Position numbers and translations under genes: made by a program | Assembly (NCBI GenBank): GCA_934621885.1 | Contig: CAKTUH010000003.1 | Location: forward strand, 1-64,000 | Length of the DNA stretch: 64,000 nt | Direction of reading: 5' to 3' | Source of the DNA: an uncultured Collinsella sp. | GTDB taxonomy: Bacteria; Actinomycetota; Coriobacteriia; Coriobacteriales; Coriobacteriaceae | The notes under the pieces: model-generated | The model's database searches: none | Seen by the model: only the letters and a program-made list of their open reading frames with translations | What the model was told of the DNA's origin: nothing | Part shown: positions 23,195 to 31,704 of the stretch, one piece after another | Position numbering within the stretch: the first letter of the stretch is position 1 | Layout of the letters: every line of letters starts with the position of its first letter

Positions 23195-25102
23195 ATGGAA
23201 CAGATTATCTTGAACATACTCGAGGCCCTGCGTTGCGGTGAGACCGTGGACGACAAGGCGCTCGTCAAACTGATACACGCCGAGGCGCGCTGCGAGGGTG
23301 CCGACAAACGCGATCTTGCCAAGCGTCGCCTGCTGCCGTTTTACCAGCGGGTTAAACGTGAGGAGCCGGCTCGTTGGGCTGGGTGGAATGTCGATGCCGG
23401 GCTGGAACGTCAACTGCTGCAGGTGCTGCGTATGAAGCCGCGCCGTACGGCCTCGGGCGTGGCAACCATTACTGTCATTACTAAGCCGTGGCCTTGCTCG
23501 GGTGATTGCCTGTTTTGCCCCAACGACTTGCGCATGCCCAAAAGCTATCTGCATGCCGAGCCGGCGTGCGCTCGTGCGGAGCAGAACTGCTTCGATCCGT
23601 ATCTGCAGGTGAGCGCTCGTCTGACGGCGCTTTCGCAGATGGGGCATGCGACCGACAAGATTGAGCTCATCGTGCTCGGCGGCACGTGGAGTGACTATCC
23701 GGAGGGCTACCAGACATGGTTTATGTCGGAGCTCTTCCGTGCGCTCAATGACGATGCCGTGGCTGGTGTGGCGACAAACCCCATGTTGGCGCGTCCTGGC
23801 ATCAGCCGTGCCGAGGCGGGGCGCCTGCTCGATGACGCGCCCGCCGATGCGTTGCCGCCGGTGGTAGCGGAGCGTCGCGAGCGCTATCGGGCGGCAGGCA
23901 TTGCGACCGACGAGTGCGAGCTTGCGGTGGGCGTTGCCGGCGAACAGGAGCGCGTGGATGCTGCCGTGGGCGGCTACAACCGTGCGGTGCGTCGTCTGTA
24001 CGGTCCCGGTACGCCGTGGGGCGAGGTTGCCGAGTGGCAGACAGCCACGATGGAAGAACTCGAACGTCAGCAGCGCATTAACGAGACGGCGAAGCATCGC
24101 GTGGTGGGGCTCGTTATCGAGACCCGCCCCGATGCCATGACGCCGCAGGCGCTTACGCTCATTCGCCGCCTGGGCTGCACCAAGATCCAGATGGGTATTC
24201 AGAGCCTCGACCAGCATCTGCTCGACATTAACGAGCGTCGCATTACGGTGGCTCAGATTGAGCGTGCGTTTTCGCTTGCAAGACTGTTTGGCTTTAAGAT
24301 CCACGCGCATTTTATGCTCAACTTGCTGGGCGCCACACCCGAGGGGGACAAGCGCGACTACGAGCGCTTTATGACCGAGGGCGCCTTTATGCCCGACGAG
24401 GTCAAGGTCTACCCGTGCGCGCTCATTGAGGGTTCGCGTCTGGTAGGCTGCTACGAGCGTGGCGAGTGGCGCCCCTATACCGAGGAGGAGCTGCTCGACG
24501 TGCTGGCCGACGACATTGTGGTGACGCCGGCGTTTTGCCGTATCAGCCGTATGATTCGCGACTTTAGTTCCGACGACATTATGGTGGGCAACAAGAAGCC
24601 CAACCTGCGTCAGCTCGTCGAGAACCGCTTGGCTGCTCGGGGTGACGGTGCGACGGTGCGCGAGATTCGCTATCGCGAGATCAGCACGGCGGGCGCCGAC
24701 CTGGATGAGCTGGCCCTTGACGAGGAGGTGGCGTACGAGACGCCGGTGACGAGCGAGCGCTTTTTGCAGTGGGTGACGCCCGAGGGCAAGATCGCCGGCT
24801 TTTTGCGCCTGTCGCTGCCCGATCGCGCGTTTGTTGCCGCGCATGCGGACGAGCTGCCGACGTTGCCGGACGAGGCGATGATTCGTGAGGTGCACGTGTA
24901 TGGTATGGCGGCGCGCGTGGGCGATCAGGGTCAGGCGGCTCAGCATCACGGTCTGGGGCGCTTGCTCGTTGAGCGTGCGCGCCAGATTGCTCGGGATGCG
25001 GGATATACACACATCAATGTGATCAGCGCGATTGGCACGCGTGAGTACTATCGCCACCTTGGTTTTTACGACCATGGCCTCTATCTGCAAAAGGAGCTCT
25101 AG
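23195..25102 (+). CDS. elp3: Elp3-type radical SAM/GNAT tRNA-modifying enzyme
   Basis: 635 residues. The radical SAM cluster motif is CSGDCLFC (Cys101, 105 and 108). The barrel continues with ELIVLGGTWSDYPEGYQTWF, GLVIETRPDAMTPQAL, KIQMGIQSLDQHLLDINER and KIHAHFMLNLLGATPEGD. The C-terminal GNAT acetyltransferase has QHHGLGRLLVERARQIA and the Elp3 hallmark VISAIGTREYYRHLGF. Elp3 makes cm5U34 from acetyl-CoA in the wobble position of tRNAs, the first step towards mcm5U. It lies 2 kb from a Trm9-like methyltransferase gene that could add the methyl ester. GGGAGC precedes the ATG. The stop codon touches the next gene's ATG, so the spermidine-synthase-like gene is cotranslated. Confidence 0.93.
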   Translation: MEQIILNILEALRCGETVDDKALVKLIHAEARCEGADKRDLAKRRLLPFYQRVKREEPARWAGWNVDAGLERQLLQVLRMKPRRTASGVATITVITKPWPCSGDCLFCPNDLRMPKSYLHAEPACARAEQNCFDPYLQVSARLTALSQMGHATDKIELIVLGGTWSDYPEGYQTWFMSELFRALNDDAVAGVATNPMLARPGISRAEAGRLLDDAPADALPPVVAERRERYRAAGIATDECELAVGVAGEQERVDAAVGGYNRAVRRLYGPGTPWGEVAEWQTATMEELERQQRINETAKHRVVGLVIETRPDAMTPQALTLIRRLGCTKIQMGIQSLDQHLLDINERRITVAQIERAFSLARLFGFKIHAHFMLNLLGATPEGDKRDYERFMTEGAFMPDEVKVYPCALIEGSRLVGCYERGEWRPYTEEELLDVLADDIVVTPAFCRISRMIRDFSSDDIMVGNKKPNLRQLVENRLAARGDGATVREIRYREISTAGADLDELALDEEVAYETPVTSERFLQWVTPEGKIAGFLRLSLPDRAFVAAHADELPTLPDEAMIREVHVYGMAARVGDQGQAAQHHGLGRLLVERARQIARDAGYTHINVISAIGTREYYRHLGFYDHGLYLQKEL

Positions 25103-25978
25103 ATGAACAAGCCGAGTGTTTCTGCTGGCGTCGTTGCCGGCGTTGCCCTGGGAGCCGCGGCGCTCGGTGCGGCTGCCGTCGCTGTTCGCGCTGCCTGTTT
25201 GCAGGTCGCACGGACCCGCAACGGGTTGGCGCGCGTGAAGCGTGTGCACGATGAGAGCGGTGCCGAGCTCCGTGTGCTCGTGCAGGGAGGCGTCTACCAA
25301 AGCGCGAGCTATGTTGGCGATCGCTGGGCTGAGCCGGTCTTTGCGTACTATCGCGCATTTGACGATGTGTTCGAGGCCGAGGATGCAATGCGCGATACTT
25401 ACGGGCATGGTATCGACCGCATGCTCATACTGGGCGGTGGCGGGTTTGCCTATCCCAAGTTTGCGCTGATGTCGCATGAGGGCTTGCGCATGGACGTCAT
25501 TGAGTACGATGCCGAGATTACGCGTCTGGCGCGTCGTTGGTTCTACTTGGACGAGCTGGAACGTACGGTTGGCGATCGCCTGCGGGTGATTACCGCCGAG
25601 GCGCGCTCGTACCTGGGTGTGACGAGCGTGGGACATCGTCGCTACGACGCAATCGTGAGCGACTGCTTTGGCGGTGCCGAGCCCGTGCGCGAGCTGGCAA
25701 CCGTAGAGGCACTGCGTCTGGTGCAGGGCGGCTTGAACCCGGGCGGCATCTACGCGGCCAACATTGTGAGCGTGAACGAGGGGAGCGATGTAACGTTCCT
25801 GCGCGATTGCGCCGCAACGGTGCTCGAGGTATTCGACCACGCTTGGGTAATTCCCTGCGGTGACACGGAGTTCGGCGGCGAGGAAAACTACCTGCTCATC
25901 GCCAGCGACGGTGACTACGCCTTCACCGAAGCCGTGCCCTTCGATGCCGACTTCCTCGGCACTGCTCTCCACGACTAG
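25103..25978 (+). CDS. Spermidine synthase-like methyltransferase-fold protein with N-terminal membrane helix
   Basis: 291 residues. An N-terminal hydrophobic Ala/Gly/Val segment (about 8-34) anchors the protein. The rest follows the SpeE fold: QSASYVGDRWAEPVFAYYRAF, then the motif I strand MLILGGGGFAYPKF, MDVIEYDAEITRLARRWF (acidic nucleotide-contact residue) and YDAIVSDCFGGAEPV. Classical SpeE uses GGGDGG; here it reads GGGGFAYP and the catalytic Asp region is SDCF instead of D-x-x-D-P, so spermidine synthesis is doubtful. Relatives with this 'fused/spermidine synthase-like' pattern are common in Actinobacteria with unknown roles. It starts directly at the elp3 stop codon and is in one operon with it. 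Confidence 0.75.
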   Translation: MNKPSVSAGVVAGVALGAAALGAAAVAVRAACLQVARTRNGLARVKRVHDESGAELRVLVQGGVYQSASYVGDRWAEPVFAYYRAFDDVFEAEDAMRDTYGHGIDRMLILGGGGFAYPKFALMSHEGLRMDVIEYDAEITRLARRWFYLDELERTVGDRLRVITAEARSYLGVTSVGHRRYDAIVSDCFGGAEPVRELATVEALRLVQGGLNPGGIYAANIVSVNEGSDVTFLRDCAATVLEVFDHAWVIPCGDTEFGGEENYLLIASDGDYAFTEAVPFDADFLGTALHD

Positions 25979-26003
25979 CCTATTGGGAGTAGTCAGTCCC
26001 GTC

Positions 26004-28448
26004 TTAGGTGTAGTCGCGCCAGCCGAGGACGCGCTGCTTCATGCCTTCGATGTCGAGGACGCCTTCAGCGAAGCCTTTGCGCACGAGTTCCTCGGGAACG
26101 TACTCGTCGTAACGATCAAAGTAGGGCACCTCGCCGGGGTAGACGAGCTCGATAGGGTCGAAGTCCTTCTCGGCCTCGGCGGCGAGTACCTCAAAGAACG
26201 CCTCCTCGTCGGCCTTCATCTTAAACTGCATAAAGTACGGACGCGACGGATCGAGCCCTCGAAGACCCAGCTCTGCGGCGCATTTAATCTTGAGCATGCG
26301 CTCGAGCGCCAAAAAGGCGTAGCTTCCCAACCAGGGGAAGAGCACCCAGGTGTCGCCGCCCAGGTTAATGAGCGGTTTAGTTCCCGCGCCCGAAATCTCG
26401 GCGGTATGACGAGCCTGCGTAAGGCGTGCTCGTGCGTTGCCCATAAGGTACGGATATGCCGCATGTTCGTTGAGCGCCTGGCGCATGCGTTCGAGCACAT
26501 GCGTATTGATGTCTCCGGGACAGTCGCCAAAGTAGGCCGGCACACGGCCCTTGACCTGCGTGGCAAAGACGGTGTGACGCTTCCAGTCCACTTCTTCGAC
26601 AATCCAGCAATGGCCTGCGATGGCGATGCGTTCGCCGGGCGGTGGCGGATTGACGATCGTGCCCAGCTCGGCCGATTCGCTGCGAACGGTAAACTCCTCG
26701 TTCTCCTGGAACACGGCGTAGAACTTAAAGTTGTTGATGACGCGCTCGCCCGCGAGGCCCACGATGAGCCCGCCGCCCTCGGTGACCTGGATGTGGTCGA
26801 TCTTAATGAGGTGGCGCAGCAGCACGCGGTAGTCATCGGCGGAGACGCGGTGGAAATAGCTGAGCGTGAGCACGCGCTGGGCAAGTTCGGCCGGCGTGAG
26901 CTCGCCGGTGCTGGCGAGCGTCGACATGGTCTGGTGATAGAGCAAACTGTAGGGGAGTCGATCGAGCTCGGGCGGCTCAACCCACTTTTCCTCGCGATAG
27001 AGTTGTACGAGTGCGATGCCCTGCAGAAGCTTCCAGGGAATGGTTTCGGGCATCATCGTGCGCGGCTCGGGCTCTTCCTCGCGCATGACAAACCACATCT
27101 CGGGCGGAAGATCACGGCGTCCCGTGCGCCCCATGCGCTGCAAAAAGGAGCTGACGGTAAACGGCGCGTCAATCTGGAACGCGCGCTCCAGGCGGCCGAT
27201 ATCAATGCCGAGCTCCAACGTGGAGGTGGTGACGGTTGTCTGTGCCTGCTCCTCGTCGCGCATGAGCTCCTCGGCGGTCTCGCGTAGCGATGCCGAGAGG
27301 TTGCCATGATGGATCAGGAAGCGGTCTGGCTCGTGCCGGTTTTCGCAGTAGCTGCGCAGCATGGAGCACACGGCCTCTGCCTCCTCGCGCGAGTTGGCAA
27401 AGACCAGGCACTTGCGGCCGCGGGTATGTTCAAAGATATAGCCCATGCCGGGATCGGCGTTGTCGGGCGCGGTATCGGTGGGGTTGAGCAGCGACTGCTC
27501 GGTCGCTCGCGGGATGTCGACTTCTCCCTCGGGAGCCGAGGAAGTGCGACGGTCCTTAGGGGCGGCCTTGCCTCGCGTTCGCTCGCGACGTTGGCGGCGT
27601 TCCTCCTGTGTGAGTTGTCCGCTGTGGCGCATATCTTGGGTGCCGGCGGGCAGTGCCGCGGGTGCCGCTGCTTCAATGCGCTCGCATGCGAGCACCTCAG
27701 CTTCCTGCGGACCTGCGCTCATAAATCCTCGTTGCTGCGCCTGGGGGCCCGAGTTGTAGAAGTGCTCCATGGAGATGCGCCACACGCGGCGCGGTTCTTC
27801 AAAACGGGGGATAACGCAGTCGCGTCCTGTTCCCTGTGAGAGAAAAGTGCCCGTGCGCTCGGGGTCCCCGATGGTAGCCGAAAGGCCGATGCGGCGGGGC
27901 TGCACGCCTGCCATGCGCGAAAGGCGCTCGATAAGACAGAGCGTCTGGCCGCCACGGTCGCCGCGCATGAGCGAGTGGACCTCGTCGATAACGACATAGC
28001 GCAGGTCGCAAAACATGAGCGGGATGGCCATGTGCTTATGGATCAGAAGCGCCTCGAGTGATTCGGGCGTAATCTGTAGGATACCGCTCGGCTTTTTGAT
28101 GAGCTTTGCCTTGTGCGACTGCGAGACATCTCCGTGCCAGTGCCAGACGGGGATATCGGCCTCTTCGCACAGATCGTTGAGGCGAACGAACTGGTCGTTG
28201 ATGAGTGCTTTGAGGGGGCCAATGTAGAGGGCGCCCACGCTCGCGGGCGGGTTCTCCCAAAACTCGGTCAGGATGGGAAAGAAGGCCGCCTCAGTTTTGC
28301 CAGATGCCGTGGATGCCGTCAGGAGCACATTGTCTTGCGTGTTGAAGATGGCATCTGCTGCCGCAACCTGAATGGAGCGCAGACTCTCCCAATCGTGGGA
28401 GTAAATGAAATCCTGGATAAACGGGGCATATCGGTCGAAAGCGTTCAT
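26004..28448 (-). CDS. sngC: Shango-like SngC: Lhr-like DEAD/DEAH-box helicase
   Basis: 814 residues. Helicase motifs: Walker A TASTASGKT (Lys51), Ia YIGPLKALINDQ, II DEVH (155-158), III LSAT (189-192), then CLVFANSREEAEAVC (motif IV), TTSTLELGIDIG (motif V) and FLQRMGRTGRR (motif VI), the arrangement of Lhr/BrxHI-type superfamily 2 helicases. A low-complexity charged insert lies near 255-335. The C-terminal half carries the Lhr winged helix and beta-sheet region. It is the third gene of a TerB-protein/ATPase/helicase operon, matching the gene order reported for the Shango anti-phage system. The start MNAFDRYAPF is chosen for its GAGGAGG. It is separated from the ATPase gene by 116 bases that contain a hairpin, unlike the overlapping first two genes. 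Confidence 0.85.
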   Translation of the reverse strand: MNAFDRYAPFIQDFIYSHDWESLRSIQVAAADAIFNTQDNVLLTASTASGKTEAAFFPILTEFWENPPASVGALYIGPLKALINDQFVRLNDLCEEADIPVWHWHGDVSQSHKAKLIKKPSGILQITPESLEALLIHKHMAIPLMFCDLRYVVIDEVHSLMRGDRGGQTLCLIERLSRMAGVQPRRIGLSATIGDPERTGTFLSQGTGRDCVIPRFEEPRRVWRISMEHFYNSGPQAQQRGFMSAGPQEAEVLACERIEAAAPAALPAGTQDMRHSGQLTQEERRQRRERTRGKAAPKDRRTSSAPEGEVDIPRATEQSLLNPTDTAPDNADPGMGYIFEHTRGRKCLVFANSREEAEAVCSMLRSYCENRHEPDRFLIHHGNLSASLRETAEELMRDEEQAQTTVTTSTLELGIDIGRLERAFQIDAPFTVSSFLQRMGRTGRRDLPPEMWFVMREEEPEPRTMMPETIPWKLLQGIALVQLYREEKWVEPPELDRLPYSLLYHQTMSTLASTGELTPAELAQRVLTLSYFHRVSADDYRVLLRHLIKIDHIQVTEGGGLIVGLAGERVINNFKFYAVFQENEEFTVRSESAELGTIVNPPPPGERIAIAGHCWIVEEVDWKRHTVFATQVKGRVPAYFGDCPGDINTHVLERMRQALNEHAAYPYLMGNARARLTQARHTAEISGAGTKPLINLGGDTWVLFPWLGSYAFLALERMLKIKCAAELGLRGLDPSRPYFMQFKMKADEEAFFEVLAAEAEKDFDPIELVYPGEVPYFDRYDEYVPEELVRKGFAEGVLDIEGMKQRVLGWRDYT

Positions 28449-28529
28449 GGAACCTCCTCTCATCAACGGGCTGATCAACGCAACGGGCAACGGCTCGATA
28501 TCTTGCAATATCGGCGTTTGCCCAGATAA

Positions 28530-28566
28530 AACCTGCCAAAATAAACCTGTCCCTTTTTGGCAGGTT
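28530..28566 (-). repeat. 12-bp hairpin with 'gggacaggttt' loop between sngB and sngC
   Basis: aacctgccaaaa (28530-28541) pairs exactly with 28555-28566; the minus-strand loop reads agggacaggttta. It begins right at the sngB stop codon. It resembles the other ggggac-containing terminators of the window and may attenuate the helicase gene relative to the first two genes. Confidence 0.7.
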
Positions 28567-29869
28567 AGATGGTGAACTCGGCGAAGTTGCGGTCGCCGCC
28601 TGCGGTGCCGGTGTCGTCTGTTGCGGCTGCCGGCGCCAGCGCGTCGCCACCGACGCTTTGCAGTAACTCGGCCACGTTAGCATCGGGGTTTTGACACAGG
28701 ATATCGAGCAGCTCGATAAAGTCGCGAATGACCTCACGGGGCGTCAGGTGCGTGTCGGCTCCCACGCGGCCAAACTCGATCTTGAGGAAGTCCACCAAGT
28801 CGTTCTCGGTAAGCGTAGGCGTCCAGCCAAAGTAGCCGGCATGGATCTGCATGAGCTTTTCGATCAGTACCAGCAGCTCCTCATAGGTGAGCGGCTGCAG
28901 GCGGATGATGGGCGCGAGCATGTCTTTGAGGTCCTCGCGCGCAAAACGGCCCTGAGCGAGACGGCTGCGCAGAGCCTCGTAGGAAAAGACGCCGCGGCGT
29001 CGGTCTTCGATAGAGGTCGGCGTGCCGCCCATAATCATGCCCAAGTACTGCGCCTTGCCTTGCAGCGTGTCGTTGTACATGGTCAGGATCTTCTCGTAGT
29101 TGTACTGGCGCGTGATAGCGTTGGGAATCTTGTACAGGTTTACGAGCTCGTCGATGAGCACCAGCATGCCCTTATAGCCGCTGCAGACCAAAAAGCGCGC
29201 GATGAGTTTGATGTAGTCGTACCAGTCGTCGTCGCTGATGATGGTCGAGGAGCCTAGCTCGGCGCGCGCCTCGCTCTTGGTGCGATACTCGCCGCGAATC
29301 CATTTAGTCACGCGGCTCATGGTTTCTTCGTCTCCCTCCGAGACGGCCATGCGATAACGGCGGAGCATGCGGGTGAAGTCAAAGCCGTGGACCATCTCCT
29401 CGAGTGGGGCGAGCTGTGCATTAACGGCTGACTCGTCGGCATCGGCGCATGAGGCGACCCAGCGATCCAGGATAAGATTGAGCGCGCCGCCCTCGGGGCG
29501 CGTTTTGGTCGATATGTTGCGGATAAGCTCGCGATAGGTGGCCAGACCCTGGCCCTGGCCACCCTGCAGGCGGCGCTCAGGGGATAGGTCGGCATCGGCG
29601 ACGACAAAGCCCTCGCCCATGGCATGCGTGCGAATGGTTTGGAGCAAAAAGCTCTTGCCGGCGCCGTAGCGACCGACTAGGAAGCGAAAACTTGCGCCGC
29701 CATCGGCGATGAGGCTGAGGTCGGTGAGCAAGGCGCGGATCTCGACCTCGCGCCCCACGGTAATGTAAGGAAGGCCAATGCGCGGGACGACGCCGCCCTT
29801 GAGCGAGTTGAGAATGACGGCAGCGACGCGCTTGGGCACGCGGGGTGCTGCGGATGCGGTATCACTCAT
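28565..29869 (-). CDS. sngB: Shango-like SngB: BrxD/DUF2791-type ATPase
   Basis: 434 residues. Walker A GRYGAGKS (66-73) and Walker B MLVLIDELVN (Asp240, Glu241) mark a P-loop ATPase of the DUF2791/BrxD group; further blocks are ADADLSPERRLQGGQGQG (typical of this group after the first strand), LGMIMGGTPTSIEDRRRGVFSYEALRSRL and LTPREVIRDFIELLD. These ATPases are found in BREX, Shango and related defence clusters, where they partner with an Lhr-like helicase. Its ATG lies inside the end of the TerB gene (8-base overlap), so the two are translationally coupled. The last 25 residues are disordered. Confidence 0.85.
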   Translation of the reverse strand: MSDTASAAPRVPKRVAAVILNSLKGGVVPRIGLPYITVGREVEIRALLTDLSLIADGGASFRFLVGRYGAGKSFLLQTIRTHAMGEGFVVADADLSPERRLQGGQGQGLATYRELIRNISTKTRPEGGALNLILDRWVASCADADESAVNAQLAPLEEMVHGFDFTRMLRRYRMAVSEGDEETMSRVTKWIRGEYRTKSEARAELGSSTIISDDDWYDYIKLIARFLVCSGYKGMLVLIDELVNLYKIPNAITRQYNYEKILTMYNDTLQGKAQYLGMIMGGTPTSIEDRRRGVFSYEALRSRLAQGRFAREDLKDMLAPIIRLQPLTYEELLVLIEKLMQIHAGYFGWTPTLTENDLVDFLKIEFGRVGADTHLTPREVIRDFIELLDILCQNPDANVAELLQSVGGDALAPAAATDDTGTAGGDRNFAEFTI

Positions 29870-31616
29870 GGTCTAGGTATCCTCTCACGTCTGCTTCGTA
29901 GTCCTCGATAATTTGCGGTCCTGACGCGCCAAATTCAATAACGGTGTCGCCCACGAGGTCAAAGAGGGCCTCGTTGATGCTGTCGACGAGCATGTCCTCG
30001 CTCTTGCCCGACTGTGCTACCGCCGATGCCGCCTGCACTGCGTTCTGCTCGAGCAGCGCGCGCAGATAGGCGTCTGCGGCGGGGGCGAGTGCGGGTGCGG
30101 TGCCGGCGGACATGACCGTTGCGGGTGTGGGCGCAGACGCGAGGAGCGGGGCCACGACGCCAAACTGCTCGGTGGGGATGGTCGGCTGGTCAGGTTTGTC
30201 CTGCTGTGTGGGTGCCACGGCCGGTTCGGCAATCATGTTGGCCGCGGGTTCGGCTTCCGGTTGCCCGGAGCCTGCTTCCTCGGCTTTCGCAAGTGTGTCG
30301 TCCTCGCGCTCCTCGTCGATCAAAAGCGCCTCGCGCGTCTGTGCGGCGGCACTTCGGATATGCCCCAGCTGGCTCAGGTCGATATCGATCTTAACGGGCT
30401 GGTGTGCGGCATCCCACGAAAGCCATGCCGCGATCTCGTCGTCGATGATCTTGGCCAGATATTTGGGGACCTTCTCTTCCTTAAGGGGATGAGTGGGGTC
30501 CAACGCAAGGCGCAGGCGCTGGTCGCAAGCGCGCATCATCTCACCGAGCTTGCTGCTCTTCTGCCTGCTGCCGTGGATGCGCATGCACTCCCAAAAGCCG
30601 TTTTGGCAACGATAGATATGGATGGGGTCCAAGCGATATTCGCAGTCCTCGTGGCGCTCGGGCGCAAAGAACACGGCCGAGGCAAACATGGTGTAGGGCA
30701 TGGCCGTCTCCTCCCCAAACAAGCTCGCTACGATGCTGGCCTTTCGGTGCGTGTCATAGTAGCGCGCCATGCGGACATACACGGCGCATGCCACGTGACG
30801 CAGGTCGCGATGGTGGGAACGGTCGAGCCGTGAGTTATTCAGGCTATACGTGGAGAGCGCGTTGATGGCGGCCATGAGCCGCTCCTCACGCGCCTCATCG
30901 GGCGGAAGGGGGAGCGCGGGCTCGGAGGCTTTGCGACGTTTGGGAGCTTGGGTTGACGGCGCCGGCGCAAGGTCTCGCGCCGCGCGACGCAGCTCGATAA
31001 GGGCGTTGTCGAACATGACGGTTTTAGAGTCGCGAAGCAGCTCGGGGTCGAGCTCGTGGAACACGGCGTAGTCCTGCAGCCACACGCGTGCGAACCGGTC
31101 GATGCCGGGTTCAAAGGCGCGATAGGCATCCCAAAATGCCTTGATCTTGTCATAGCCGTCACGCGGATTGTCGACGCCAATGCCGCAGATCAATTCGTAG
31201 AGATACAGAAAGGCAAACGAGGTCGATGTCTCCTCGATATTGCCGCGGCGCACTTGGGCACGCCAGGTAAAGTAGCCGCGCAGCTGTCGATCGCTCATGG
31301 CATTGTAGGTGGGAAAGTACGACTTAAAGGTGCCGTTGTAGGGGCAATCGTCCTCGAAGTCGGCCATCAGCAGACCTTGGCGGTAAAAGAGCTCAGCCTC
31401 CGATAGCCAACGCCCCGCGCCGCCTTTGGGATCATCTTGCCAGCGTGATATCTCGCGCATCTTGCGGTACTGGTCGGGGAGGAAGTTCTGCATCTGACGA
31501 CCGGTCTTGAGAATCGGCTCGTCAGCATAGATTTCGTTTGAGAAGCGGGCGGACTGATGGGTCCGGGCCTCGGCCATAATGCGCTCGATGAGCATCTTGA
31601 CGTCCTGGTCGGCCAC
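29862..31616 (-). CDS. sngA: Shango-like SngA: TerB-N/TerB-C domain protein
   Basis: 584 residues from a GTG start with GGGAGAGGAGAGG upstream. Residues about 60-200 contain the TerB-N pattern: DEPILKTGRQ, SDRQLRGYFTWRAQVRRGN and TSFAFLYLYELICGIG. A middle helical region is followed by a proline/alanine-rich linker (about 420-530), and the final 50 residues (DMLVDSINEALFDLVGDTVIEF, then IIEDYEADVRGYL) match a TerB-C end. TerB-type proteins are metal-binding helical modules that occur in stress and anti-phage systems. It is the first gene of the TerB/ATPase/helicase operon and so may be the sensor or scaffold of the complex. The likely promoter overlaps an SOS-like operator. Confidence 0.82.
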   Translation of the reverse strand: MADQDVKMLIERIMAEARTHQSARFSNEIYADEPILKTGRQMQNFLPDQYRKMREISRWQDDPKGGAGRWLSEAELFYRQGLLMADFEDDCPYNGTFKSYFPTYNAMSDRQLRGYFTWRAQVRRGNIEETSTSFAFLYLYELICGIGVDNPRDGYDKIKAFWDAYRAFEPGIDRFARVWLQDYAVFHELDPELLRDSKTVMFDNALIELRRAARDLAPAPSTQAPKRRKASEPALPLPPDEAREERLMAAINALSTYSLNNSRLDRSHHRDLRHVACAVYVRMARYYDTHRKASIVASLFGEETAMPYTMFASAVFFAPERHEDCEYRLDPIHIYRCQNGFWECMRIHGSRQKSSKLGEMMRACDQRLRLALDPTHPLKEEKVPKYLAKIIDDEIAAWLSWDAAHQPVKIDIDLSQLGHIRSAAAQTREALLIDEEREDDTLAKAEEAGSGQPEAEPAANMIAEPAVAPTQQDKPDQPTIPTEQFGVVAPLLASAPTPATVMSAGTAPALAPAADAYLRALLEQNAVQAASAVAQSGKSEDMLVDSINEALFDLVGDTVIEFGASGPQIIEDYEADVRGYLDHE

Positions 31617-31654
31617 CGCCCTCTCCTCTCCCTATATGGTGTCGGTGACCTCAT

Positions 31655-31684
31655 ATCATAGCACAGCATCAAACAGGTGTTCGA
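31655..31684 (-). promoter_or_regulatory. Candidate sngABC promoter with SOS-like operator
   Basis: On the minus strand, tcgaacacctgtttga (31669-31684) matches the actinobacterial SOS box TCGAAC-N4-GTTCGA at 11 of 12 fixed positions. A -10 hexamer TATGAT (31655-31660) lies 17 bases from a -35-like cgaaca inside the box. LexA binding would block this promoter. The promoter and operator are predicted, not proven. Confidence 0.5.
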
Positions 31685-31704
31685 GATATCACTATGCAGA
31701 TAGT

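Noticed and set aside
22946..25972. Long minus-strand frame (about 1000 codons) across elp3 and the spermidine-synthase-like gene.
   Set aside because: It has no family motif and runs opposite two well-supported genes; it is a GC-bias artefact.
29862..31616. Reading the TerB/ATPase/helicase genes as a BREX remnant.
   Set aside because: BREX markers such as PglX, PglZ and BrxC are absent; the three-gene set with TerB fits the Shango composition better.
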